From Thysanoteuthis rhombus (taxonomy: Eukaryota > Mollusca > Cephalopoda > Oegopsida > Thysanoteuthidae): a stretch of DNA of 64,000 nucleotides. The DNA is taken from the NCBI GenBank assembly GCA_963457665.1, contig OY735209.1:4972081-5036080 (forward strand). The letters are read 5' to 3'. The first letter of the stretch is position 1; each line of letters begins with the position of its first letter. Shown one piece after another: positions 47,930 to 58,929 of the stretch. The translations under genes were made by a program, and so were the position numbers. Under the pieces are notes generated by a model. It was given only the letters and a program-made list of their open reading frames with translations, had not been told where the DNA came from and searched no databases.

Positions 47930-48190
47930 TTTGGCCTTAATGTTACTGGCAACTGTTTATCTCATCGGTAAGTGATACAGTACATTGAAATGGCTATCTT
48001 ATCAGTCACAGATTTGATTCCTGCAGCAGCCCAATCTTCTTTGATTGTTTATTCTATTTATGTTGTCTAAGCTAAATGATACATTCACTGTGTAATAATG
48101 GGAAATCATTTCAAATATGAGTTTTAGTATAATATAATTAATTTTGTAATCATTTTGTCGGATCATATATTAATTTCTTAATAACATAAT
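47930..48190 (+). mobile_element. tRNA-derived SINE (plus)
   Basis: Same family as 43150-43625: a B-box-like CACAGATTTGATTCCTGCAG (48007-48026), then TTTATTCTATTTATGTTGTC, a GATACATTCACTGTGTAATA block and GGAAATCATTTCAAATATGA. The A-box region is diverged. Confidence 0.65.
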
Positions 48191-48279
48191 TTATTGTGTT
48201 TAAAGAAAGACATAGAGCCAATACAGACCATGAATAAACAAAATGAGAATTTGGAGTTGAAACAGTTATTGAAGTATGA

Positions 48280-48600
48280 CATTAGCAATATGATAAAATC
48301 ATAGCTGAAAGGGAGGTGGTGTTTGATCAACACTGCTGGGGTGCCGTGTCAATATAACTGCTTTGTTTTTAAATTCCTAAAACTGTTAAATGGTGAACTG
48401 ATAATCCCAACAAGACAAAATCTACATATGATACCAATACCATAAGAAAAATTAAATGTAAAACATTAAGAACACCAAAGAAAATTATATTAATTACATT
48501 TCCAAATATTGGAAAATAAGTAACTGAAGTGAAACAAAAAATTTTTGAGAAGTGTTTTTAATGTGTTCGGTGTTGTAAGATTTTTTTAGACTATATGTAC
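48280..48600 (+). repeat. Direct repeat of 45160-45470, copy 2
   Basis: Second copy of the roughly 310-bp repeat, diverged by scattered substitutions and small indels. Confidence 0.75.
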
Positions 48601-48700
48601 ATAGTAACCACTCAAAGGTAACATTGCTTTTACCATTGAGCTAAATAGCTGCCATTTATGCTAAGGCCCAAATTACTGTTTTATCCAAAATTCTCATCTT
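48600..48700 (-). mobile_element. SINE head fragment (minus)
   Basis: AACCACTCAAAGGTAACATT and TTACCATTGAGCTAAATAGC match the head of the SINE at 43520-43610. Only the promoter part is recognisable. Confidence 0.45.
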
Positions 48701-48764
48701 ACTTATCCTCTGTCTATTCGCTTCTTTTCAACGTGACGTAGACAGAGAGATGGACAAGTCTGGT

Positions 48765-48995
48765 CAGTCACTCAATAGAAACCCTATTATGTCCCATGTC
48801 TTTTTACAGGATGCCATGTTGAGGGTGATCAATTCGGAAATTGGGAAGAGGGATGATCAATTCATAAGTCACTTCTTCAGCCTTCTGTTGAGTAGTGATT
48901 ACCAAAAAAGTCTGAAAATAAAAAACCCAAGCATGAACAAAAACTAAGGGATTAACTCAACATGAATTTACATCACAATCAAAAAACAAAAAGAA
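48765..48995 (+). repeat. Dispersed repeat R-alpha, copy 4
   Basis: Family signature: GGGTGATCAATTCG, GGGATGATCAATTC, TTCTGTTGAGTAGTGATTAC, AAGCATGAACAAAAACTAAG, and AACATGAATTTACA. Confidence 0.6.
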
Positions 48996-49639
48996 TCTTT
49001 TTTTTTGTAAACATGAAAAAGAAAATGTTTGAATTTTTTTCAAATCATTCTAAAAATGTCATGATCAACAGCACTTTATGAAAATTTTCTACATAATCAA
49101 GTTTTGTTGATGAAAGATTAACAAATTGGCAACTGTAAAAAGAATTAAATCTCAATCAGTTTTCTGGTGGTCATCATAATTAATTCCATGGTAAATAGCT
49201 GAATATAAATCTATACTAAAATTACAGGCCTGTTTGAGTGGTTGTGCCACTATCTGCCTAAAGTAACAAAGTCCATTGTCCTAATTTTAGCCATGAAGAC
49301 TCACAAGACATCTAGTAGTGATATGAGCTATGTGAGGTGAATTTCAGAAGTCATTCAAGCTAAGAAGAGGTCATCAAATAGCACAACATGCAATTTCTAG
49401 ACTACTGAAGCAACTACTTGCAAAAAATAATTTTATAACGCTAGTGGAATTAGAACCCAAATCAAGTTTAATGTACAAATGACCTGAAACTTTCCCCATT
49501 TATTGGATAATGGATAATAAAGTCCACAAACCGGTAAAAACTTATTAAAAATTATTAAACCCCAAAATTATAACTACAATGTTTGGCTTTCTTTTTTTCA
49601 AATATATATATATATACAATGCAAATCAGGAACACAATA
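48996..49639. other. Nothing recognised
   Basis: AT-rich sequence without a recognisable feature. Confidence 0.4.
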
Positions 49640-49856
49640 TAGTATAATATAATACAATATGCAATGTGTGATGGGTTTATTTCCTAAAGTGCTCAATACA
49701 TTCAACATTAAACATAAAGTTTATTTAGAGTTTTGCTTAACACATGATGAATTAAAGAATATGCTACTCAAACATATTTATTTTATTGCCGTTTCCTGTT
49801 CCCTGAAGCAAGTCAGAAACATAAACGTGTTTGTGTATTGAATCCTTTACTTCATC

Positions 49857-49858
<2 letters not shown>
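49640..49858 (+). mobile_element. Penelope-like tail (plus)
   Basis: Ends in CCCTGAAGCAAGTCAGAAAC, ATAAACGTGTTTGTGTATTG, and AATCCTTTACTTCATCAT, then enters an (AT)n tract exactly as the copies at 45.7 and 47.7 kb do. The hammerhead core is damaged. Confidence 0.6.
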
Positions 49859-49927
<69 letters not shown>

Positions 49928-49931
49928 TATA
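49859..49931. repeat. (AT)n microsatellite
   Basis: Nearly perfect TA repeat beginning at the end of the Penelope-like tail. Confidence 0.95.
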
Positions 49932-51344
49932 TTACAGAGGATAAGCTTTCAAATTATGAATGGTGTACTTTTTGATAAAAAACATGAAATTTCAAACATA
50001 CTTAGTACATACCATAACATTTATTCTCAAATGTGGAGGGAAGTCAGATTTGACGTGCAAGGACTGTGAGTGATCAAATTCAAGATAACCTCTAGTCCAC
50101 TCAGTCTAATGTTCAAACTCGTTCAATTTTGAAATCAAACAGTGTAGGAAATCATTTAAGGTCACCTTTCCAACTCAATTTGGAATGCCTGTTCATTTGG
50201 TGATACTTCTGAGATCACCGGAACCTAAGGAAATGCATTTGGATCATAGTCAAGGTAAAAAAAAATATCAACCAAGACATTTTTTTGCAAATACATTTAC
50301 TGTTGGGCAGCATGACAATCATGCCATGAGCAATATCTCACAAAAATATCAAAGTATGTGTACATCAGATGTGAAAAAAACATGTCGCTAATTTTTCCAA
50401 CAGTATGATGAGTGATTTACAGACCAGAATTTATGACATCATCTTTTGCATTAATTTCTCTTACTTATCACATAGATGGGTGAATTTATAAGAAAAATGT
50501 CTTTCAATGTTTTTTTTTTGTGGTATCAGGTTAGCTCAATGACGTACGAAAAGTCTACCACAATCTGATCACTGGAAAAATAAAAATTTCAAGATGACGT
50601 CCAAGATGGCCACCAAATCTTCAGAATACCCTTTACTTGCTGATTATTTCCCTGTAGCAAGTTTTTTCAATGTTTTTTTTAAGCGTCAGATGGGATTGAT
50701 AACAAATCAAAATGCTACCACAGTCTAGCCACTGGAAAGGTATAATTTCCAAGATGTCATCCAAGGTGACTAAGAAACATTTTAATTGTTTAAGATCAAA
50801 TTTCCCATTAAATTGGGAATGCCAATGTGTGTGTGTGTGTGTGCATGTAGGCACTGCAATTACTTGACATTACCTGATCATTGTACCAAATTGACATTTG
50901 CCAGATATATTAATCAGACCACAAGGCAGTGCAGTGTCGAGTTTGAAGTTTTTGGGATCAGTGGTTCTCAAGAAGTCAAACAAAAATAAATGAAAATTAC
51001 AAATCATAAATTTCATATAAAATTACAGGTCTAAACAATAGATATAAATTTAGATAAAAAAAAACACAAAACATCTAGAATTAGAATCGGCAACAATGAA
51101 CAGACGTAACCGAACTGACATACTTCGAAATCGAAGTTTCATAAGACGGGAGGCAAATCATATTAAATGACTCGAGTCAAGCTGCTCCACACATCATTAA
51201 GTCCAGCCCTTTCCAAACATGCCCCTTTGGAACGACCAACTATCCGAGTTACCAACAATTTACGACGTGAAAGTAAAACACAAACCCAAATCGTTTCATT
51301 TAATCGAAATGAAATCCCGTCTACTGCCAGTGTCATAATCAATT
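49932..51344. other. Intergenic upstream of ZNF-E
   Basis: Contains a (GT)n tract at 50826-50843. At 51181-51226 a segment with CTCCACACATCATTAAGTCC and CCCTTTCCAAACATG recurs at about 53275-53322. No gene. Confidence 0.45.
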
Positions 51345-51760
51345 ACCTCCCTTGACTTCCGCTCTTTAGAAGTCATTTTCTGATCACGAACAAAAGAATT
51401 ATTTGAAGGAAATTTAAGCCAGAAATGTTTATTTGATTGAAAATTTATTTGTCTCTGTGTTGCATTTTCCTAAGGAAGAGGAATCAGACGAAAGAAAGAG
51501 AAAGAAGTAAGTATAACGTTCTCTTATTTTCTTTGTTTAGAAATAAAAATTATTTTTTGCAGAAAGAGACAAAAAGTCTTTTTGTAAATTAAACAAAGAA
51601 ATGACGTTTCTCATAAACAATAAGCATTAATCTTTCAATATTTAATCCTATTTTATCGTTTATCTGAAAAATTCATCTAGAATCAGACGATTCTTTTCTG
51701 AGAACTGATTATTCCGATGATTTCAAGATCTTTTTTTTTCTTTCCAATAGAAGACCTTCC
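51345..51760 (+). promoter_or_regulatory. ZNF-E promoter / exon-1 block
   Basis: Fourth and inverted copy of the block. AATTACCTCCCTTGACTTCC with ETS-like ACTTCCG at 51355-51361, the AGGAAGAGGAATCAGACGAA tract, donor after 51506 (AAAGAA|GTAAGTAT), and the 34-nt module at 51507-51540. Similarity to block A continues to about 51760, well past the donor; blocks B and D lack that part. Confidence 0.72.
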
Positions 51761-53339
51761 TTCTAGTTTCAATGCTCGAGATGACCATGCTCAAATTTCC
51801 CATTGATTATACAACCCTGTAATGTATTTTCTGTAGTATAAGGGGTTGAAGAGCTGTTTTTATTTTCTTTCTCAGTAACTTTGAGTATCAGAAAAAGATG
51901 TATAGCAAATTTCGAAATCTACTCACTACTGTTTGTATAGGAGGAAGGGGGGTTAAGATTCATGTTGGTCACGCGCCGCCCACAATATGTTATGTCTACT
52001 ACTACAGATCGGTCACTACATTCAAGAGAAGTGTATTTTGGGAGGAAAAAATGCACTCCTCACCTAAAACTGGCAGCATATTCTAATTTTATGAATCTAA
52101 ATCAACCAGTGAAACATTTGACAAGTTTTCTAATTCAAATTTGTTATTTTATTCTGGAAAAATCATAACATCTGCAAGATAATAGAAAGGTGTCGGTCGT
52201 CAACATCAAACTGGCTGCCAATCTATCGAGCGGTTGGCTGCTATCTTGATTCTCGATCAAAGCAAGGTGCCTCAAAAAATAGATTTGCTGACTAATATTT
52301 GATTTTTCTTTCGGTTGAAACTGTTTAAGAGGAGAAAAAGGGTTAAGATCAGTTTTTTTTGTTGTTTTTTTTTTACTTTGGGTTAACTTGATAGCTAAAA
52401 ATGTCGTACTCATTCAAAGCCCAATTATGAAATAAATATATAAGGCTTAACAATAAATTATTGATACAAATTGCATATTTTTTAAAAACTTACTATGTAA
52501 AGAAGATAATTAATATTCGAATCTAAAAATATTCCTTAAACAAAAGTCTCTGTTAAATTCGGTTTATCGATCTATGGAAAAAATATTTTTCCCGACTTTT
52601 ACGAGGGAAGCGATTGAATCGGTTCTAAAGTGGGTGACCCTTTGATCTTTTCTGCTAAAACAGCTTCAAAAATTGCTAAAATCGGCCTATTTTGCCCCAC
52701 TCTCTCTCTCGGTCAAGTTTATGATAGTTTTACTATCAAATGTATGTTTTGAGTCAGCTATAAAATAAAATAAAATCGGCGAATTATTTTCTATTGAATG
52801 GCTAGATTTTCGGCTGTTTGCAATTGCAGATTTTTACCGGCTGCAGGTGTGCTTCAACATTTTGGCCATTTTTGGCGTGTTTGTAACGATTATAGCATCT
52901 TTTTTTATCATTCCCTTGGAGGGGGTTCCACTTTTTTATGGTTTTCAACTTTTTGATTTAGCACTCTTTTGCAGTCAAATATTTCTTTGAGTTGGCAACA
53001 CTGTATTTTATCGAGTTTGAGGAACTGACCAGAAATGTATATCTGTCTGTAAAAAGGTTGTGCAGTCGTTTTAGGATTGGTGGTTTTCAAGAAAATAAAT
53101 AAAAGTAATTATTGATTTTAGTTTTTTCTTAATAGTTTCTTTAAATTATCCTCTTATACTTCTACTCTTTAGAATTATCTGAATTGGCAATATTGAGGAG
53201 AAGTAATCAAAATACTTTGAAGCCATTATTTGTATGATGGTTGGAAGTTTATTTTCCACGACAATTCTGGCTGGCTGCTCTACACACCATAATGTCTGTC
53301 CCTTTCCAAACATGTACCCTGACCAATGGGAGGTTTGTT

Positions 53340-53445
53340 TTAGCAGTTATCACTGATGAGTTCTAAATTTTCAAAAGAAACAAGAGGACGCAAACAAAGG
53401 CATCGATTTAACATGAACCTACATTATAAATTGGGGATCTAAAAA
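53340..53445 (+). repeat. R-alpha fragment, copy 5
   Basis: AGTTCTAAATTTTCAAAAGA and AACATGAACCTACATTATAA match the central part of the R-alpha copies at 2150 and 48960. Confidence 0.4.
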
Positions 53446-55834
53446 AAACAAAAATGTTTCTTGTAGATATGATAATAAGTAAATATTTGAATCTTTGACC
53501 CTTTTTCTTAAAAAGTAAAGTGATATCGGTGGATTTTAAAAAGTTACTCTGGTGATTCAGTTTGTTTGGAGTAAATCTATCAGTAATCTTTTTTTTATCA
53601 AGTTTCATATGTTTTTGGATTGATAAGTATTTTAATGTTGGTTGTGTATTTTTTTTTTTTAATATAAATTGTTTACTGATATGTCCATAGAGGCATTTTT
53701 GTTAAATGATTGAACAAATAAATGTTCAAGAATTATCTACAATTTTATTAAAAACAAACTTTGCTGAATATTTGGAAACAAACAAACGATATTACTTATT
53801 ACAAAAATTAAACAATGAAGAAGTAAAGGTTATCGAACAAAGAAATTTTTCACTAGAACTCAGATACCCTATTTTGATAATTTTTTCACAAAGAAAGAAA
53901 ACTTTAACCTCCTCAACTCACATATTGTTGGACACTTGCATATAGTAACCCTTGCATATAATTGGTGGTGTATGACCATAAAGTTGATTGAATAAAATTG
54001 GTGATGACTAGTGGAACAGTTGAATTTCGATTTTGCATTTCTGTCTGAAAAAATAATCAAATTGCAGCTTTGAGAAATTGGAAATTACCACTGAACCATG
54101 AATGTTCATCTTTGACACAGAACTTTATCCAAAATATCAAACTTAAGATAAAAGTCAGTTTCTCTAAATCACGTAGAGAATATCTAAATCTTAGATGAAA
54201 ATCTTACATGTAGATGCAAAACATCTAATTTGGCATAACTTAAATGTTTTTTCTATTCATTTTTATGTGCAGCGTCTAGATATCAGATTTTCATCTGAAG
54301 TTTTTATTTCTTTAAATTTAAAAAGATTTTTTCAAGCTTTGTAATCCAGTGTTGACAGTTCAGATATTTTAATCCCCCCCAAATTTTTTGAATGTTTTCA
54401 ACTTCAGTATTGCTATTTTAAAAAAAAGTTTTTTGCATTTTCTTCTTTTTCTTGTTCGATAAAAAATAATTAACTAAACATTATTATTATTTGTAACCCT
54501 ATTGCCAGTTTTGTAGTCAAAAGTTTTACTACAGAGCTATGGTAGACAAAACCAAATAGGATGTCTTTAGATATTATTTGACTGTCTTTTAGATGATATT
54601 GGATATTATCTGGCTGCGTTTCAGATGTAAAATTTGAAAATAATTTGGCATCACACTGACCTCCAAATGCAAATTTATACGGAACGTCTGCAGTTCTAGG
54701 AAACCATTTGGATCATTTAGGGGCAAATAAGGGCCAAGGAATTTTAATATTGCTGCCATCTCCATGTAAAATTTGTCCATCTGCTTGAAAAATGTAAAGA
54801 TTGGAAAAAATCTGTTCTTATATCTCATGCATATGTTGTAATTACAAATGGTAGTGAGGAACATGAAGCTTGGAGCAAGTTCTTGAAGTTGAAATAGGGT
54901 ATATTTGAATTCATTGCTCTCGAGTTATATAGATTAACCCCAAAATAGCAGATATCGAATTGCGGAATCTTGAGGCCAGAAAAGAACAAGAAAGATAGAT
55001 ATTAGATTTTGCATAGAATGAAAAAAAAATCTACGTATACTTCATCACAGAAAAATTTCCTTTTTCTTGAGACTATTTCAAAGACCAAACTCATTAAATT
55101 TGACTAGTAAACATAATTTGAGAATAAAACAGTAGCCCAAAGCTGTAACATGAATATAAATGAACAAGAATTGTGTCCCCCCTCCAAATTTCCTTGAAAG
55201 TTAGGGGAGGGGTACTAGGGGAGTTTGGGGGCATTCTCCCTAAGAAAATTTTGGAATTAATGTGTCCAAGATTGAGTAAAATGGTGTTCCATATTCCTAT
55301 TTCACTATCAGAAATGTTGCCGAATTTGGGCTGAAAATTTACCTCACCCATAGTTAAGGTAAGAGTTTAATCAAGAATCTAAATAAATCTGACGCTTTTT
55401 ATAAAATCTTTTGTGTTTGTGCACAGAAACATATCATAATCTGTGTGTCTTGGATTTTCTCTTAATCGCATCAGAACTTGTTTCGTTGATTTTATCTAAA
55501 TTGAAAAAAAAATAAAGAAAAACTTAAACGTTGGTTTTTGCAGATAATACTGAAAACTATATTAAGAATGCTGAACTGAACCCTTACCTTCTGTCTGTTG
55601 TTTTTATTCCTGTATTTGCTTGTTTTCATTATGTTTCCTTGTGCAATGATGGGAAGGTAGTCCCAACTGTGAATTGTAAAGTTTCAAAGCCTAACTTCCC
55701 TGAATTTAAAAATGGCACACAAATAAAAAGAAATCAGAAATTTAATGAAAGAAAAACAAGAATAAATACTCGTATTATTTTGGTTTTAAGGGAATTGTCA
55801 AATTGTTTTTATTTATACCAATTTATATTTGGAC

Positions 55835-55910
55835 AATCAAATATCTTCTCATCCTTGGTGTTACCGTGTTTCTGCCAGTTCATTCTATGGCCTTCTTCAG
55901 TTGTGATATG
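55835..55910 (-). mobile_element. Penelope-like tail variant, hammerhead-like
   Basis: Read on the minus strand: CTGAAGA (55900-55894), then GGCCATAGAATGAACTGGCA, whose GCCA and TGGC pair, then GAAACACGG. This is a second tail subfamily; partial relatives with CCTGAAGAAGGCTGTAGA lie at about 4980 and 21338 on the minus strand. Confidence 0.5.
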
Positions 55911-56570
55911 TTGTATCCATTTGGAAAGAGAGTCTCCCTTATTGGTCTCTTCCTTTTTGGTTCAAAACAAAATAACTATCAAATGGAAAATTCATACATT
56001 AACTGAAACACTTTTTAAGTCATTATTGTATTTTATCATCACATGTAGTACAACTTGTTCCATAATTTTCACATTGAAATTTTCGCATTTTGTTTGTTAA
56101 AGAAGTCGGTCTCCTGTCCCTATTGAGCTGTGAAGAAACATCATGGTCATTGATATAATAACTAAAACAATCCATTTTTGGTAGTGCTTACTGTTAATCG
56201 AGTTTTCAAGTAATTCCAGAAAAAACTATGTATTTTAGAGTTGTCCCATACATGTTTTATAAAGTAAAGAAAATCACTTTGTGTTGAAAACCATACTAGC
56301 CCAAATTTTACTTTTGTCCGGCAAAGCCGCTATATAGTGCTTCCATCTGAATCTTCACTCCCCAGTAATGTTCTGACTTAATCATCTGAACCTCATCAAT
56401 ATATGATGTCATGTTTTATTACTTATTTTCAGTTCTTCTTATTTTGCTGATTTTACTTCCGTACTATCCATGACAAAATATATAAGATATACTAGAATGC
56501 ATTGCAACCCAAACTGAGTTTATATATCTTTATAATTACCACTAACAAATGATAACTTTTCTTCTTACAG

Positions 56571-56814
56571 CTATTTCAACTGTGGTCAAGAAAACTACTG
56601 AACTTCTGATGGCCGTTCGTTGATATTATACAGAGAAACTATGATGATCAATTCCATATTGTACATGAAAGTATATAATTAAGATAAAAAATATAACTGT
56701 TGAGTATAAAACATGTTTATAAGTTTAACAGTTGACTGCACCTACAACAAAAAACATTTAGATATTCTCATGAAATGAGATTCTTTGTGCTTTAAAGTGC
56801 TTATTCAGGAAATA
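56571..56814 (+). promoter_or_regulatory. ZNF-E exon-2 leader with acceptor and uORF
   Basis: The acceptor TTTTCTTCTTACAG ends at 56570. The leader reads CTATTTCAACTGTGG and so on, like B. The uORF 56641-56682 encodes MMINSILYMKVYN and stops earlier than in the paralogues. Confidence 0.75.
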
Positions 56815-57312
56815 TATCACTAAAAATAAGGTGTATCCAGGTGAAGAGGATCAATATATCTGTTCTCATAGAAAGACATTTCAGCAGATATTGAAGAGAA
56901 TCAATATGCATGTGAATGCAGTAGATTAGAATTTTCAAAGGATCAACTTTCAGAAATTCATTATCAAGCACACATTGAAAAGAAACCATATTCATACTGT
57001 GTAGGATTTACTCATCAAATTTAAAACCTCTTATTCATATGATGTGTGTGGTTCAGCAGTTTTAAAGAAATTATGTTAGAAAACTCATCTGGTTACGCAT
57101 GCTGATGATAAATTGTATTTATGTAAAGTGTGTTCAGCATTTTCAATGAATCCAAGTTTAGATAAACAAAATGCATACTGGAAAGAAACCACATTAATAT
57201 GAAGTGTGTGTGGTTCAGCATTGAAAACTCATATGAAACATACTGAGGAGAAACCATATTCATATGAAGTGTGTAGTTTATCATTTTCACTGATATTATT
57301 CAAAAAAGAAAC
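56815..57312 (+). pseudogene. Eroded fingers 5' of ZNF-E
   Basis: Between leader and open array lie about five damaged finger units (for example KPYSYCVGF, LYLCKVCSAFSMNPSLDKQN, KPYSYEVCSLSFSLILFKKE) with frame changes and lost Cys. The intact frame opens only after an in-frame TAG at about 57270. Former N-terminal fingers have been lost from the protein. Confidence 0.75.
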
Positions 57313-58929
57313 ATGCAAACAAACACTGGAGGAAAAGCATATTCATGTGGAGTTTGTGGTTCAGCATTTACAAGGATATCAAATTTAAAAGCTCATATGC
57401 TGACACATACTGGAGAGAGACCATATTCATGTGAGATATGTGGTTCAGCATTTTCTCAGAATTCAAATTTAAAAAAACACATGCAAACACACACTGGAGA
57501 GAAACCATATCCATGTGAAGTGTGTGGTTCAGCATTTGCTGGAAGAGCATATTTAAAGATTCATATGCGAAAACACACTGGAGAGAAACCATATTCATGT
57601 GAAATATGTGGCTCAGCATTTCCACGGGATTTATATTTAAAAAAACATATGCTAAAACACAGTGGAGAGAAACCGTATTCATGTGAAGTGTGTGGTTCAG
57701 GATTCACACTGAAATCACATTTAAAAACTCACAAGCAAACACATATTGGAGAAAAACCATATTCATGTGAAATATGTGGTTCAGCATTTTCACGGAGTTC
57801 AAGTTTTAAAAAGCACATTCAAATACACACGGGGGAGAAGCCATTTTCATGTGAAGTTTGTGGTACAGCATTCACACAGAGAACAAATTTAAAGTCTCAT
57901 ATGCAAACACACACTGGAGAGAAACCATATTCTTGTGAAATATGCAATTCAGCATTTTCACAGAATTCAAATTTAAAAAGACATATGAGAACACACACGG
58001 GTGAGAAACCATATTCATGTGAAGTGTGTGGTTCAGCCTTTTCATGGATATCAAATTTACAAAATCACATGCGAATACACACTGGAGAGAAACCATATTC
58101 ATGTGTAATATGTGATTCAGCATTTTCAAGAAATTCAATTTTGAAAAGACACATGCAAGCACATACTGGGGATAAACCATATTCATGTGAAGTATGTGGA
58201 TTAGCATTTATAGAGAGATCATATTTGAAAACTCACATGCGGACACACACTGGAGAGAAACCGTATTCATGTGATATGTGTGGTGCTGCATTTTCAAAAA
58301 ATTCAAGTTTGAAAAGACACATACAAAAACACGAAGGAGGGGGACAATATTCATGTGAAGTGTGTAGTCTATCGTTCTTGCTAAGCTCAGACTTGAAAAA
58401 TCACAGGCGAACACATACTAAAAAGCCATATTCATGTGAAGTGTGTGGTTCAGGATTTTCACAGAATTCATGTTTGAAAACTCATATGCGCACACACACC
58501 GGAGAAAGACCATATTCATGTGAAGTGTGTGGTTCAGCATTTACACAGAATTCAACATTAAAAACCCACATGAGGACACACACTGGAGAGAAACCATATT
58601 CATGTGAAGTGTGTGGTTTATCATTTTCACAGATACCGCATTTGAAAAATCACATCCAAACACACACTGGAGAGAAACCATATTCGTGTGAATTGTGTGG
58701 TTTATCGTTTTCACGAATGTCACATTTACAAATACACATGCGAACACATACTGGAGAGAAACCATATTCTTGTGGTGTGTGTGGTGCTGCATTTTCAATG
58801 AATGCGACACTAAAAAGACACATGCAAACACACACTGGAGAGAAACCATATTCATGTGAAGTGTGTAGTTTTTCATTCTCTCAAAGTTCAGATTTAAAAG
58901 ATCACATGCAAACTCACGCTGGGGAGTAA
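57313..58929 (+). CDS. Poly-C2H2 zinc-finger protein E (19 fingers)
   Basis: The longest array: a 538-residue frame with nine lead residues and 19 fingers of the C-x2-C-x12-H-x3-H type, all zinc ligands kept. Linkers are TGEKP/TGERP except SGEKP after 4, IGEKP after 5, TGDKP after 10, EGGGQ after 12 and a one-residue-short TKKP after 13. Fingers 12-13 therefore form a bent or flexible joint that may split the array into two binding modules (1-12 and 14-19). Several fingers use CEIC where the others use CEVC. Fingers 18-19 match fingers 3-4 of C. The frame ends HAGE-stop and finger debris follows. The translation start is uncertain: the ATG at 57313 is the first in frame, but it lies over 700 bases into the exon behind the uORF and damaged fingers. 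Probably a nuclear DNA-binding protein; no effector domain is visible. Confidence 0.92.
   Translation: MQTNTGGKAYSCGVCGSAFTRISNLKAHMLTHTGERPYSCEICGSAFSQNSNLKKHMQTHTGEKPYPCEVCGSAFAGRAYLKIHMRKHTGEKPYSCEICGSAFPRDLYLKKHMLKHSGEKPYSCEVCGSGFTLKSHLKTHKQTHIGEKPYSCEICGSAFSRSSSFKKHIQIHTGEKPFSCEVCGTAFTQRTNLKSHMQTHTGEKPYSCEICNSAFSQNSNLKRHMRTHTGEKPYSCEVCGSAFSWISNLQNHMRIHTGEKPYSCVICDSAFSRNSILKRHMQAHTGDKPYSCEVCGLAFIERSYLKTHMRTHTGEKPYSCDMCGAAFSKNSSLKRHIQKHEGGGQYSCEVCSLSFLLSSDLKNHRRTHTKKPYSCEVCGSGFSQNSCLKTHMRTHTGERPYSCEVCGSAFTQNSTLKTHMRTHTGEKPYSCEVCGLSFSQIPHLKNHIQTHTGEKPYSCELCGLSFSRMSHLQIHMRTHTGEKPYSCGVCGAAFSMNATLKRHMQTHTGEKPYSCEVCSFSFSQSSDLKDHMQTHAGE

Larger units (their letters stand above)
51507..56570 (+). 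other. Intron of ZNF-E (inferred)
   Basis: About 5.06 kb from donor to acceptor. It holds an R-alpha fragment (53340-53445), the duplicated segment at 53275-53322, and the hammerhead-like tail at 55835-55910. The long frame at 55531-56100 lacks an ATG start and overlaps that tail; it is not considered a gene. Confidence 0.55.

Noticed and set aside
55531-56100. 189-residue plus-strand frame
   Set aside because: No ATG start, no family resemblance, low-complexity composition, and it runs across a Penelope-like tail on the other strand within the inferred ZNF-E intron.
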